DNA of 64,000 nt from Peribacillus simplex (GCF_001578185.1 NZ_CP011008.1:1144001-1208000), one strand, 5' to 3'; numbered from the stretch's first letter, positions 52,695 through 61,922 are shown. The notes: generated by a model from the letters alone, not told the origin. Numbers and translations: made by a program.

Positions 52695-54242
52695 ATGATG
52701 AATTTATCTGAACAGCTTCATCAAACTGCTTTAAGGAAGGCGGACAAGCCAGCTTTTTATTTTATGGATCAATCCACTTCATATGGGGAATTGGATAAAG
52801 CCGTTTCGAAGTTTGCAGACGAATTACATAGGCTGGGTGTTTCAAAAGGTGATAATGTTGCGCTGGTTTTAGGCAATTCTCCACATTTCATTATTTCGTT
52901 GTATGGAGTTTTACGTACAGGGGCGACCGTAATTCCCGTAAATCCAATCTACACACCTGACGAGATTGGATACATCCTGAATAACGGCGATGTAAAGGTC
53001 GTTGTGGCATTAGATAAGCTTTTACCCTTATTCGAGAAAATGAACTCGATCCTCTCAAGTGTAGATAAGTATGTAATTTGTGAAACACAGCCGGAAAATG
53101 GGGAAACTAGCAAATTGAACATCTACCCAAAAATGAAATCGTTTACAAAAATGGTCGAGAAAGGGGATGAAGGCTATAAAGGACCAGAACTGGATCCTGA
53201 AGATACGGCAATCATACTCTATACTTCCGGGACAACGGGAAAACCCAAGGGGGCCATGCTCACACATACCAATATATTCTCCAATGCACATGATGTTGGT
53301 GAATATTTAAAAATCACGGAAAATGACCGTGTCATTACGACATTGCCAATGTTCCATGTTTTCAGTTTAACGGTAGTTGTAAATGCCCCATTATTGAGTG
53401 GAGGTACGCTTTTAATTGTCCCGCAATTCAGTCCAAAGGAAATATTCAGTCAAATCAAAAAATATAATGCAACCGTTTTCGCTGGAGTGCCTACGATGTA
53501 TAATTTTCTTTTCCAATATCCAGATGTAAAAGAAGACGCTTTGAAGTCATTGCGGATATGCATATCAGGTGGATCCGCCATGCCAGTTTCACTGCTTGAA
53601 TCATTCGAGCGGAAATTTAATGTCAGGGTTTCAGAAGGATATGGCTTATCAGAAGCATCTCCTGTTACCTGTTTCAATCCTTTGGATCGTCCAAGGAAGG
53701 CAGGATCCATCGGAACCTCCATCCTCAGAGTGGAAAACAAAGTCGTTAATGAGCTTGGGGAAGAAGTGCCGATCAATGGTGTAGGGGAATTGATTGTCAA
53801 AGGTCCGAATGTAATGAAGGGGTATTATAAAATGCCTGAAGAATCGGCGGCAGTCTTGAAAGATGGCTGGTTGTATACAGGCGATTTAGCCAGGATGGAT
53901 GATGAAGGGTATCTTTTCATTGTAGACCGTAAGAAGGAACTCATCATCGTCGGTGGCTATAATGTCTATCCACGTGAAGTGGAAGAGATTCTGTATGGCC
54001 ATCCTGAAGTAGTTGAGGCAGCGGCTATAGGCGTGCCGGATCCCAATCAGGGAGAATTTGTTCACTGCTTCGTGGTAAAGAAAAACAGTGCATTGACCGA
54101 GGAAGAACTACTTGCCTATTGCATGGAACACTTGGCTAAATATAAGGTTCCGGCAAAAATTGAGTTTTTGGATGAATTGCCAAAAAACACAACCGGTAAA
54201 ATTTTACGGCGTTCCTTAAAAACCCATGTAATACAAAACTGA
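52695..54242 (+). CDS. yhfL: YhfL (LcfB-type), long-chain fatty acyl-CoA ligase
   Basis: A 515-residue AMP-forming ligase (B. subtilis YhfL is about 513). It has the standard phosphate loop ILYTSGTTGKPKGAM (about 173-187), YGLSEASP (about 316), YTGDLARMD (about 395) and the C-terminal lysine region PKNTTGKILRRSL. It activates long-chain fatty acids for degradation. ATG at 52695 or 52698 with GGGGGAGGG upstream; the frame runs back to 52653 through the FadR box. This FadR-regulated ligase is distinct from the one at 19845. Confidence 0.9.
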   Translation: MMNLSEQLHQTALRKADKPAFYFMDQSTSYGELDKAVSKFADELHRLGVSKGDNVALVLGNSPHFIISLYGVLRTGATVIPVNPIYTPDEIGYILNNGDVKVVVALDKLLPLFEKMNSILSSVDKYVICETQPENGETSKLNIYPKMKSFTKMVEKGDEGYKGPELDPEDTAIILYTSGTTGKPKGAMLTHTNIFSNAHDVGEYLKITENDRVITTLPMFHVFSLTVVVNAPLLSGGTLLIVPQFSPKEIFSQIKKYNATVFAGVPTMYNFLFQYPDVKEDALKSLRICISGGSAMPVSLLESFERKFNVRVSEGYGLSEASPVTCFNPLDRPRKAGSIGTSILRVENKVVNELGEEVPINGVGELIVKGPNVMKGYYKMPEESAAVLKDGWLYTGDLARMDDEGYLFIVDRKKELIIVGGYNVYPREVEEILYGHPEVVEAAAIGVPDPNQGEFVHCFVVKKNSALTEEELLAYCMEHLAKYKVPAKIEFLDELPKNTTGKILRRSLKTHVIQN

Positions 54243-54247
54243 ATTTG

Positions 54248-54303
54248 GTTGTACAAAAAAAGGATCATTGCCTATATCTTGCAATGGTCCTTTTTTTGTA
54301 CAA
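54248..54303 (+). terminator. Terminator after yhfL
   Basis: A large inverted repeat begins TTGTACAAAAAAAGGA and ends TCCTTTTTTTGTACAA, with CATTGC/GCAATG inside. Confidence 0.85.
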
Positions 54304-54419
54304 CCAATGTGTATCTCGCTGCATAAAATATATCGGGGTAGCTTAAAGCCTTGATTCTTGTTTCGAAAAGAGTTATGATTGTCATTAAAAATTTCCACAT
54401 AATTGTAAGGAGGGTTTAG

Positions 54420-54947
54420 ATGAGAGATGTAAAGCTTTTAGATGTTTTTACACATCCCATTGCTCAAAAATACTTGAACCGTTCAGGTCTGGCACATGCG
54501 ATTGCGGTAGCCTATCATTCGTTTCACCTAGCAAACGAATATAAGATAGACCCTGATATTGCGGCTAAAGCAGGACTTCTGCATGATATGGGCCATTTCA
54601 CCTGGTATCGCAATGGTAAGTGGGATTATGATCTGTACAAACAAAATGATATCCATCCTATTAAAGGTGCAGAACGAGCACATAAACTGTTAATCCGTTT
54701 GGGAGAGAACCCGATAAAGGCAAAGACCATTTCCCTCGCCATTTTATTTCACACCGATTCGTTTTTACCTTCAAATGATATTATTCGAACACCGCTTCAG
54801 CAGGTCGTCAAATGGGCCGACGAAAAAGATGAAGAAGAAGGTGGAAAACATCATTACCGCAAGATTGATTTTCTCCGGGCAAAGGAAAGTATCATGAGAC
54901 TTGATACACTCATTGATGAGGAACAAAAAAGAAGGCTATCATCCTGA
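54420..54947 (+). CDS. HD-domain phosphohydrolase
   Basis: A 175-residue HD-superfamily protein. Metal ligands are H in LAHAIAVAYHSFHLA (about 24-38), HD in LLHDMGHFTWY (about 54-64) and a late Asp in VVKWADEKDEEE (about 134). The family hydrolyses phosphoesters, often of nucleotides. The substrate is not evident. GGAGGGTTTAG precedes the ATG. Its 3' end forms part of the terminator stem. Confidence 0.8.
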   Translation: MRDVKLLDVFTHPIAQKYLNRSGLAHAIAVAYHSFHLANEYKIDPDIAAKAGLLHDMGHFTWYRNGKWDYDLYKQNDIHPIKGAERAHKLLIRLGENPIKAKTISLAILFHTDSFLPSNDIIRTPLQQVVKWADEKDEEEGGKHHYRKIDFLRAKESIMRLDTLIDEEQKRRLSS

Positions 54948-54971
54948 AGGCAAACGGGTGATGGCCTTTTA
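54931..54971 (+). terminator. Terminator overlapping the end of the HD-domain gene
   Basis: AAGGC-ATCA-CC type arm (54932-54944, inside the gene) pairs with GG-TGAT-GCCTT (54956-54968), followed by TT. A few mismatches. Confidence 0.65.
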
Positions 54972-55690
54972 CAGTTTGAATTTTGATTTTATCTTTATTT
55001 CATTTAAACCTTTTTCTATTGAAGAAGCTGCAGCAGATGGTGAAAAATCACCAATATCTTCGGGCAAGGAAATAGAAAAATTCGGGTCTTTTTCCAAACG
55101 CGAGCATGAACTGCTTATTCTACTCACTGAATGCCAAACGAATTAGCAAATTTCAAAAAAACTTTTTCTATCCATCGGCACGGTGCAGGGTATACAGAAA
55201 ACTGAATCGCCCGAAGCTTATGGCACTTTTGTATAGTTTTAAAAATAGCATCATGAAGGGATGACCACTAAAGCCCACCGCTCCGTTAATCGGCTTGTTT
55301 CAAAATGGCCTACCCTGATTCTTTATCGGATTCATATTCACCGCAAGGACTTTGATGAGACGATTTTCATCTTAAATCAAATATGGGTGGCGGCAGTATG
55401 GACAAATTAGGCGGTGCCTTAATCTCGAAAAAGAAAATCGAACGGGTCTGCGATCCTTTTTATTTCTTCACCTATACCTTGTAATGCCTCCCATCCTCCG
55501 CTTCATTTATCTTAAATGTCTCTGGTACAAGCTATATGTTCCGCTCCTTGTATTTCCAGACCATATCATCGTGACGTGCATTTAATGATCAAGATTGTTT
55601 GAACATATATGGAATAAATAATTATAGAAGGAAAATGGGGTTCTAACCTGTCCATTTTGGATTAAACTAATAAGAGGGAGATTCGTTTAA
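54972..55690. other. 720-base gap before yhfN without a supported gene
   Basis: Short frames exist (for example from ATG 55263, about 50 codons; and a frame ending at TAG 55143) but none has a ribosome binding site or recognisable product. The composition around 55270-55540 is slightly richer in GC than other gaps here, so this may be the remains of a lost gene. I cannot name it. Confidence 0.4.
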
Positions 55691-55701
55691 GGAGGGGCAT
55701 C

Positions 55702-56967
55702 ATGGTTAGAAAATGGGCAGGAAGAGCGATTCTATTATTTATCTTTTATGCAGCAGTGATGTATTGGTATATTTTTTACGGGGCGGATACTTCCATTCCC
55801 GAAGCATTGCGTGGTACTGCAGCAGACCCTGCAACATTTTTGAATGCTAGGGAACTAAAGCTTAGCGAAGAATATTCAGGCCTGCGAAATTTTATTTTTT
55901 TCGTTTCTACGCCATATGAATGGCTGTTGTATTTCTTCATTTTATTATTTGGCTTTTCAAAAGTTTTTGAAAAGTCATCTTTGGCGGTCTCGAAACGGAA
56001 AGTGATCCAAACGGGCATTTACTTATTCTGGCTTTCTGTGATTTCTTACCTGGCACTATTTCCAATCCGCTTCATTGGTTATCGGATAAGTAAAAGTTAC
56101 CATATCAGTACACAAAGTTTCACCTCGTGGATGAAGGATGGAGTCATCGAATTCTGGGTGAATTTTGGGATGATGTTCATCATCGTTTCCGTCTTATATT
56201 GGTTAATGAAGAAAAGTGTGAAGAGGTGGTGGCTTTATGCTTGGATGTTGTCCATTCCATTTACCTTGTTCTTGATGTTTGTTCAGCCTGTATTGATTGA
56301 TCCGCTGTATAATGAATTCTATCCGCTCAAAAATAAAGAGCTGGAAACGGAAATATTGGCACTTGCCTCACAGGCTGAAATTCCGGCTGAACACGTATTT
56401 GAAGTAAATATGGCGGAAAAGACAAATGCCTTGAACGCATACGTGAACGGTATAGGTTCCAACTCTAGGATAGTCCTTTGGGATACGACCCTGAACAAGC
56501 TAAAGGAAGATGAAATCCTTTTCATCATGGCACATGAAATGGCCCATTATGTCGAAAAGCATATTTATATAGGGATTGCAGGTTATATAGGAATGACTTT
56601 AATCGGTCTATGGCTGACATCGAAAATCATGAATTATATCATAAGGCGCTGGGGCCACCTGTTAAAGGTACGTACGGTTGATAACATTTCTTCTCTTCCA
56701 TTATTTCTGTTAATAACGTCTGTGCTGCTGTTCGCTGCCAGTCCGCTGTCCAATTATGTTTCCAGATATCAAGAAACGAGGGCTGACCGTTATGCCATTG
56801 AAATGACCGGGGATAAAGAATCAGCAATCACCACCTTCCAGGAACTCACGAGGTCGGGTTTGAGCCAGGTCAATCCGCCAATCCTGGTAAAGTGGCTGCG
56901 GTATTCCCATCCAACCATGCTCGAGCGGATTTCCACGGTTGAAAATGCAGATACAAAGGGTGATTGA
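55702..56967 (+). CDS. yhfN: YhfN, M48 (Ste24-type) membrane zinc protease
   Basis: A 421-residue M48 peptidase (B. subtilis YhfN is about 426). The zinc site is FIMAHEMAHYVEKH (about 274-287), with the third ligand in ETRADRYAIEM (about 353-363). It has about six membrane segments. NAYVNGIGSNSRIVLWDTTL (about 235-254) is the conserved strand before the zinc helix. A membrane protease for damaged or processed membrane proteins is likely. AAGGAGGGG before the ATG. Confidence 0.9.
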   Translation: MVRKWAGRAILLFIFYAAVMYWYIFYGADTSIPEALRGTAADPATFLNARELKLSEEYSGLRNFIFFVSTPYEWLLYFFILLFGFSKVFEKSSLAVSKRKVIQTGIYLFWLSVISYLALFPIRFIGYRISKSYHISTQSFTSWMKDGVIEFWVNFGMMFIIVSVLYWLMKKSVKRWWLYAWMLSIPFTLFLMFVQPVLIDPLYNEFYPLKNKELETEILALASQAEIPAEHVFEVNMAEKTNALNAYVNGIGSNSRIVLWDTTLNKLKEDEILFIMAHEMAHYVEKHIYIGIAGYIGMTLIGLWLTSKIMNYIIRRWGHLLKVRTVDNISSLPLFLLITSVLLFAASPLSNYVSRYQETRADRYAIEMTGDKESAITTFQELTRSGLSQVNPPILVKWLRYSHPTMLERISTVENADTKGD

Positions 56968-56999
56968 AAGCCAGCTGAAAATCAGCTGGCTTTTTTTCT
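56967..56999 (+). terminator. Terminator after yhfN
   Basis: AAGCCAGCTGA pairs with TCAGCTGGCTT around AAA, followed by a T tract. Confidence 0.95.
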
Positions 57000-57120
57000 T
57001 ACCTAATATCAGGAAAGTGGAAGTTTAAATGTCGTTTTCAGAAAAAACTATTATTTTTAAAAATCTTAGGTTCTCTAATATAATAAATTAAATTCCCGGT
57101 TCGTTTTAAGGAGATCAGAT

Positions 57121-57930
57121 ATGTATAATGTACTTTGCATCACTATAGGCTCAGTGCTTGTTGCAGTAGCCTACAACTTATTTTTGATACCTCATTTAAT
57201 TTTAAGCAGCGGACTTAGTGGACTTGCGATTATGTTCGGAATCATTACCCCAGTCAACACAGGGATATTGAATTTTCTATTGAACCTGCCATTGTTAATT
57301 CTTGGATACCTGAAATTAGGAAGACGCTTTATCACCTATACGATATTTTCAGTTGTCGTGATATCAGTCAGTTTATATCTCATTCCGGTTCATGGAATAT
57401 CCACTGAACCGATTTTGTCTTCTTTATTTGGCGGAATCATATCGGGATTCGGTATAGGGATCATCTTTCGCGCTTCAGGATCTTCCGGCGGTTTTGATAT
57501 CATTGCCATGCTTTTGGCTAAGAAGAGCGACTTTCCACTTGGTACATTGCTTTCGGTGATGAATGCAGTAGTGGTGGTTATCTCAGGCTTCATCTTTGGT
57601 TGGGATGCCGCATTATATACGCTGATTTCCATATATGCAGCAGGAAAGGTGATTGATACGATTCATTCCAATCACATTAAATTAACATTAATGATCGTTA
57701 CGAAAAAGAGTGACGAAATGAAAACGAAGCTCCTGACCAACCTTTATCGAGGAATTACAGTCATGGATGGTGAAGGTGCATACTCTGGAGAAAAGAGTAA
57801 AGTAATGATGACAGTCATTACCCGTTATCAATTAACCGATGTAAAAGCGATGATAAAAGAAGTGGATCCCAATGCTTTTGTCAATATAACGGAAACAGCC
57901 GAGGTCATGGGGATGTTTCATAAAGAGTGA
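57121..57930 (+). CDS. YitT-family membrane protein
   Basis: A 269-residue protein of the YitT family (N-terminal membrane domain of five helices, C-terminal DUF2179 domain from about residue 190). Signatures: the NLFLIPHLILSSGLSGLA start (about 19-36), GIGIIFRASGSSGGFDIIA (about 116-134) and a soluble end RGITVMDGEGAYSGEKSKV (about 203-221). Role unknown; several paralogues are usual in bacilli. GGAGATC 6 bases before the ATG. Confidence 0.85.
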   Translation: MYNVLCITIGSVLVAVAYNLFLIPHLILSSGLSGLAIMFGIITPVNTGILNFLLNLPLLILGYLKLGRRFITYTIFSVVVISVSLYLIPVHGISTEPILSSLFGGIISGFGIGIIFRASGSSGGFDIIAMLLAKKSDFPLGTLLSVMNAVVVVISGFIFGWDAALYTLISIYAAGKVIDTIHSNHIKLTLMIVTKKSDEMKTKLLTNLYRGITVMDGEGAYSGEKSKVMMTVITRYQLTDVKAMIKEVDPNAFVNITETAEVMGMFHKE

Positions 57931-57941
57931 TAATAAATAGA

Positions 57942-57972
57942 AAAGCCTCCCACTTTATGGGAGGCTGTTTTG
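57942..57972 (+). terminator. Terminator after the YitT-family gene
   Basis: AGCCTCCCA (57944-57952) pairs with TGGGAGGCT (57958-57966), followed by GTTTTG. Confidence 0.85.
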
Positions 57973-58001
57973 ATTATCAGGCTTTTTTTTAGTCATTCAT
58001 T

Positions 58002-58238
58002 TTAATTTCCAAACTGTTTCAGTAAAACGTTCATTTCAGAACTTAGTTTTAGGAATAAAGGTTTGTTTTTCATATCCAGGGCTTCATCAATCTGTTTCGC
58101 AAGGATATTCTTTTTGGTAGTAAGGACGGATTCCAGAATAATCATATCAATTAACATTTCCTGAACCACAGCATCGTTTTTCATTTCGCTCATTGATAAG
58201 GACTTCACTGACTCTGAATAAGATTTTTCATTTTTCAA
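58002..58238 (-). CDS. IDEAL-domain small protein, divergent from comK
   Basis: A 78-residue protein whose C-terminal half reads KQIDEALDMKNKPLFLKLSS, containing the literal I-D-E-A-L motif that names the IDEAL domain. An N-terminal helix is rich in acidic residues. IDEAL domains are short helical modules found in several small Bacillus proteins. The TTG at 58238 is chosen because GGGGTGG lies 5 bases upstream; a GTG at 58247 is also in frame. It is divergent from comK with 335 bases between starts. Confidence 0.75.
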   Translation of the reverse strand: MKNEKSYSESVKSLSMSEMKNDAVVQEMLIDMIILESVLTTKKNILAKQIDEALDMKNKPLFLKLSSEMNVLLKQFGN

Positions 58239-58361
58239 AGTTACCACCCCTGACCCTTTTTATTAGTATATGGATTTGAATGGATAAAATCAACTGAAAA
58301 TTCAAAAAAATTTAAACTTAATAGAGAATGTGTCGTTTAGATGACGAAATGACCACTTTTT

Positions 58362-58374
58362 AAAAGAATTTTTA
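58362..58374 (+). promoter_or_regulatory. Candidate ComK AT-box
   Basis: AAAA-GAATT-TTTA agrees with the ComK half-site AAAA-N5-TTTT in 7 of 8 defined bases. A second clear box at the usual spacing is not evident. Confidence 0.4.
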
Positions 58375-58410
58375 ATTTTTTGTGAACTTGCTTTTTATCT
58401 TTACAGGTTG

Positions 58411-58419
58411 TGCTATTAT
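58411..58419 (+). promoter_or_regulatory. Extended -10 of the comK promoter
   Basis: TGCTATTAT, an extended -10 (TATTAT 58414-58419), with a TTTTTA-type -35 region about 16 bases upstream. The leader to the start codon would be about 145 bases. Confidence 0.55.
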
Positions 58420-58449
58420 AGTGAGGAATTTAGCATATATTTACTATCT

Positions 58450-58543
58450 CCCTTCACCTTTTTATACAATCGGGAATGGAAGGGTACAAGCGATTAAGAG
58501 TATAAGGTTTGGTAAAGTAAAATGGTGTTTATAGTTTTACTTT
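58450..58543 (+). promoter_or_regulatory. Structured comK leader with two hairpins
   Basis: CCCTTC (58450-58455) can pair with GAAGGG (58479-58484). Closer to the gene AAAGTAAAA (58514-58522) pairs perfectly with TTTTACTTT (58535-58543) and is followed by TT. The second could act as a weak attenuator or hide nearby sequence. Confidence 0.45.
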
Positions 58544-58573
58544 TTAATGTAATGAGGAAGAGGTGGATTGAAA

Positions 58574-59140
58574 ATGAAGGAAAACAGTCAGGGAATCATC
58601 GAGGAATATGAAATCACGCCCTATACACTAATGGTTTCACCAATTAATTATGGAAGTAAAATATATGCCCGTATCGTTGAAATGGAGGACGAGTTCATCT
58701 CCCCGTTTAAACCTTTGGAAATAGTAAAGAAAAGCTGTGAGTTTTTCGGATCAAGTTATGAAGGACGCAAACAAGGCACGAAACAGCTCATAAACATCAC
58801 ACATAAAGCACCGATTGCAATTGATCCAACCAGTTCGATCTTCTTCTTTCCAACTACATCTCCGTTGCGTCCTCAATGCATCTGGTTATCACATGAGCAT
58901 GTGGTATCCTATGATCGCCTGGATTCCAAACATACAACCATCACATTCAGGAATAGACAAACCATCGATATAGAAGTATCATGCAGTTCTTTTGAAAACC
59001 AGCTGCACCGGACATCTTTTTTAAAAACGAAACTGATCCAGAGGATTGAGGAAACAAAGAGGAAATCGTTCTATCTGTTCTCCGAGGCAAATGGAGTCAA
59101 GGCTTCAGAGGTAATGTCAAAGTATATACCAAGCAATTGA
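58574..59140 (+). CDS. comK: ComK, competence transcription factor
   Basis: A 188-residue ComK (B. subtilis 192). Recognisable segments: YEITPYTLMVSPINYGSKIY near the N-terminus, SCEFFGSSYEGRKQGTKQLI (about 56-75), PIAIDPTSSIFFFPTTSPL (about 80-98), CIWLSHEHV and NRQTIDIEVSCSSFENQLHR. It activates the DNA-uptake genes and its own gene by binding AT-boxes. I take the ATG at 58574 (AGAGGTGG 7 bases upstream); the TTG at 58568 is too close to that site. It appears intact. Confidence 0.95.
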   Translation: MKENSQGIIEEYEITPYTLMVSPINYGSKIYARIVEMEDEFISPFKPLEIVKKSCEFFGSSYEGRKQGTKQLINITHKAPIAIDPTSSIFFFPTTSPLRPQCIWLSHEHVVSYDRLDSKHTTITFRNRQTIDIEVSCSSFENQLHRTSFLKTKLIQRIEETKRKSFYLFSEANGVKASEVMSKYIPSN

Positions 59141-59225
59141 AGGAAGGCGGATCCAGGCTGTGAAAATCGTAACAGTGCTGACTGGAATGTAAAGGATGCA
59201 AACGGCATTTAGTCAAAATTAAAGC

Positions 59226-59258
59226 AAGCCCTTCTCATAAGAGAAGGGCTCTATTATT
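59226..59258 (+). terminator. Terminator after comK
   Basis: AGCCCTTCTC pairs with GAGAAGGGCT around ATAA, followed by CTATTATT. Confidence 0.75.
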
Positions 59259-60030
59259 AATCTTCAAATAACACTTCCATAAATCGTCGATTTCTTTTTA
59301 AATTTTTTCAGTCCTTTCTTTAGTAAATGTGATGTTTCCCTCCTACCATGTTCCCTCTTCAAATAATATTATTACCGTTAGTACTTTTATAAAAATAATT
59401 AATTCCAGCCCACAATATAGATTACTCCTAAGTTTTCTAAATTGAGGGAGGGTTATTTTAACATCCAATGATTTTACGATTAAACAAAGGAGTATAAGTT
59501 TGTGAGTTATTCACTTCACAATATAATAGATAACCTCTATGTTTCACAAAGGTCTTTTTATACATAATGATAGAGATTATATTGATTTGCCGTTTTATTC
59601 ATCTGCCGTGACCAAAGTAAGGTAAAGGATAACGTTTTCATTTGTCTCTAATATAGACTTATAACAATCTTTTGCAAAAACGTTTTGCTGACTCTAAAAT
59701 GATAGTGTTGGGGAATAGTTAGTTTTATTAAATGTACAGAATAAGATGTGAGTAAAATACCGATTAAATATGAGCATGCGAGCCCGGCCTATTATTCGTT
59801 AAGACTGTGTCCTCGAAAATGTTTGTCATAATCAGTAAGCAGCTAAATGTGCAAACGGTTTATGACAATAGTTGAGGGTAGTGAGCCTTATCGATCTTGG
59901 TCATGATAAATTGACTCACTCATCTATAAGAAGCAGGAAAGAAGAGATGCGTTTTTTAATGGTCATACTTTCCCTACACCCCAATGCATCTATATCATTA
60001 ACAGATAATCATACATGGAGGATGGCAGCA
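59259..60030. other. 770-base gap between comK and yhjD without a supported gene
   Basis: All frames are short. The stretch is AT-rich with no ribosome binding site paired to an open frame, no RNA-gene motif and no transposon remnant that I can recognise. In B. subtilis several genes (yhxD, yhjA-yhjC) lie between comK and yhjD, so it may be the site of gene loss. Confidence 0.45.
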
Positions 60031-60057
60031 TAGGGATAAGCCGCTAAATATCCCTAG
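60031..60057 (-). terminator. Hairpin at the end of yhjD
   Basis: AGGGATA (about 60032-60038) pairs with TATCCCT (about 60049-60055) around AGCCGCTAAA, overlapping the yhjD stop. No T tract. Confidence 0.35.
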
Positions 60058-60421
60058 CATGGTGACTTTTTTCGAAAAAGTAATAACATAACAAGTCTTC
60101 CGTTTTATTCCGAAGGCGGGGATTGAAATAATTATGATGTTCTTCATATCCTTTATATAAAAAACAATACATCGTGAAGGATTCATCACGTTTGATTTCA
60201 CTTACTTTAATATTCTCCTTGCGCAAATAGCGCCGTACCTCGGCAAGATCGTCCTGAACGACTTTTAATATATGCTCGACTAGTTCCGAATAGGGCCTTT
60301 TTAATTTAAACGGACTAATTTCGATGACCTTGAGATCCCGGTTTAAGACTGTAATAACCATAGGGAGGTAGATGGCTTTTTCAATCATATTTCGGTCATC
60401 TTCTGGAATGCGGGTCATCAT
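60044..60421 (-). CDS. yhjD: YhjD-like protein
   Basis: A 125-residue protein (B. subtilis YhjD is about 120), placed next to the DedA-family gene as in B. subtilis. It has an N-terminal PEDDRNMIEKAIYLPMVITV, KLKRPYSELVEHILKVVQDD and a C-terminal RLRNKTEDLLCYYFFE. Helical and soluble; function unknown, reported as sporulation-expressed in B. subtilis. AAAGGAG 5 bases before two adjacent ATGs. Confidence 0.8.
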   Translation of the reverse strand: MMTRIPEDDRNMIEKAIYLPMVITVLNRDLKVIEISPFKLKRPYSELVEHILKVVQDDLAEVRRYLRKENIKVSEIKRDESFTMYCFLYKGYEEHHNYFNPRLRNKTEDLLCYYFFEKSHHARDI

Positions 60422-60708
60422 GACCGCTCCTTTCTAAAAAAGCACGTTTTTAATATTAATATGTATATCTTGTGGAAATTAGAACGTTTGTTCCCGTGTT
60501 TATCCTAATGTATTTTCAGTTTATATGCAAGAAGTTTTGATAAATGATGAAATTTTTGTTAACAAGATTATGTTTTCCTGAGATAGGGAAAGTATGAAGA
60601 TATATGGATAATAATTCTTGCAATTTCAGGGGAAAGTGATATATCTAAAGTAAACGGTTTTTAATAAGTTTATGCTGCTTTGATAGTAGCATGTCGAGGG
60701 AGATAATT

Positions 60709-61323
60709 ATGGATTTGGATACTATACGTGAGTGGTTTACACTTGATAAGATATCGGCGCTCATTCAGCAATATCGCTCATTCGGTCCAATTCCCGGAAT
60801 CTTACTGCCGATGTTGGAAGCTTTTTTGCCCTTTTTACCCTTAGTGGTGTTCGTGCTTGCAAATGCAACGGCTTTTGGTCTCTGGTGGGGATTTTTATTT
60901 TCTTGGATTGGTGCAGTAGCGGGGTCATTTTTGATCTTTTTAGTTATTAGAAGATATGGTCAAATGAGGTTTTTTCGATTTTTGCAAAAACATAAGCAGG
61001 TGCAGAGGTTGATGGTTTGGGTGGAAAGCCATGGATTCGGTCCTTTGTTCATACTGCTCTGCTTCCCTTTTACACCGTCGGCCATCGTGAATATCGTGGC
61101 AGGACTTTCAAAGGTAAGTCCCTTGCAATATGGACTTGCAGTCGTTGGAGGGAAAGCGGTGATGATTTTTACGATCAGCTTCGTAGGTTACGATTTGGTA
61201 TCCTTAATACATAAGCCTGTACGTACGATCATTATCGGAATTGTCATCTTTATCCTATGGTATGTGGGAAAAAGACTGGAAGTCCGATTAAATAAAAGCA
61301 TGAAGAGAGAAGAAGGACAATAA
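60709..61323 (+). CDS. yhjE: YhjE, DedA/SNARE-associated family membrane protein
   Basis: A 204-residue DedA-type (VTT domain) membrane protein (B. subtilis YhjE is about 207). Features: EAFLPFLPLVVFVLANATAF (about 27-46), the GSFLIFLVIRRYG segment, and FGPLFILLCFPFTPSAIVNI with G-L-S-K-V-S after it (about 111-138). DedA proteins affect lipid scrambling and undecaprenyl-phosphate recycling. ATG at 60709 with GAGGGAGA upstream; an in-frame ATG at 60691 precedes that site. It precedes the signal peptidase gene by 31 bases. Confidence 0.85.
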   Translation: MDLDTIREWFTLDKISALIQQYRSFGPIPGILLPMLEAFLPFLPLVVFVLANATAFGLWWGFLFSWIGAVAGSFLIFLVIRRYGQMRFFRFLQKHKQVQRLMVWVESHGFGPLFILLCFPFTPSAIVNIVAGLSKVSPLQYGLAVVGGKAVMIFTISFVGYDLVSLIHKPVRTIIIGIVIFILWYVGKRLEVRLNKSMKREEGQ

Positions 61324-61354
61324 ATTAGTATAAAAGTAGTAGGGGTTGAACCAG

Positions 61355-61918
61355 ATGGAAAAAACAAACAAGAATTCTTTATCCGATTGGATAAAAGCAG
61401 CCATGATAGCTTTTGTTATTTACATCTTAATCCGTACATTTTTCTTTTCAAGCTATGATGTTGAAGGGGATTCGATGCAGCCGACTCTTGAAGACGGCAA
61501 TAAACTTGTCGTGAATAAAATGAGTTACCAGATTCAAGATATCAACCGTTTTGACATTATAGTTTTTCATGCGAATGCAAAGGAAGATTATGTTAAGCGA
61601 GTTATAGGGATTGCAGGTGACCGCATTCGTTATAAAGATGATTGCCTTTACGTAAATGGTGAGAAAGTGGATGAGCCATATCTTGAGAAATACAAGGAAG
61701 GTTACCCAGGACAGAATTTTACGGGCGATTTTACATTAAAGGAATTGACGGGCATGACAAAAGTCCCAAAGGGCAAGCTTTTTGTCATGGGTGACAATCG
61801 CCTTGAAAGTGCAGACAGCCGTCACTTTGGTTATATACCGGTTAAAAATGTTGTCGGTAAAGTCGATGTTCGATATTGGCCGGTCAAAGAATTCAATTAT
61901 AAATTTACAGGTGAATGA
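61355..61918 (+). CDS. Type I signal peptidase (SipV-like)
   Basis: A 187-residue single-span signal peptidase. The membrane segment is IKAAMIAFVIYILIRTFFF (about 13-31). The catalytic serine lies in VEGDSMQPTL (about residue 40) and the general-base lysine in DYVKRVIGIAGD (about residue 81). MGDNRLESADSRHFG is the conserved late box. It cleaves signal peptides of secreted proteins outside the membrane. Position next to yhjE corresponds to sipV of B. subtilis. I use the ATG at 61355 (AGGGG 9 bases upstream); a TTG at 61346 is in frame. Confidence 0.9.
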   Translation: MEKTNKNSLSDWIKAAMIAFVIYILIRTFFFSSYDVEGDSMQPTLEDGNKLVVNKMSYQIQDINRFDIIVFHANAKEDYVKRVIGIAGDRIRYKDDCLYVNGEKVDEPYLEKYKEGYPGQNFTGDFTLKELTGMTKVPKGKLFVMGDNRLESADSRHFGYIPVKNVVGKVDVRYWPVKEFNYKFTGE

Positions 61919-61922
61919 TTGA

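Noticed and set aside
55263..55412. A 50-codon frame in the gap before yhfN
   Set aside because: No ribosome binding site and no recognisable product; codon pattern unconvincing.
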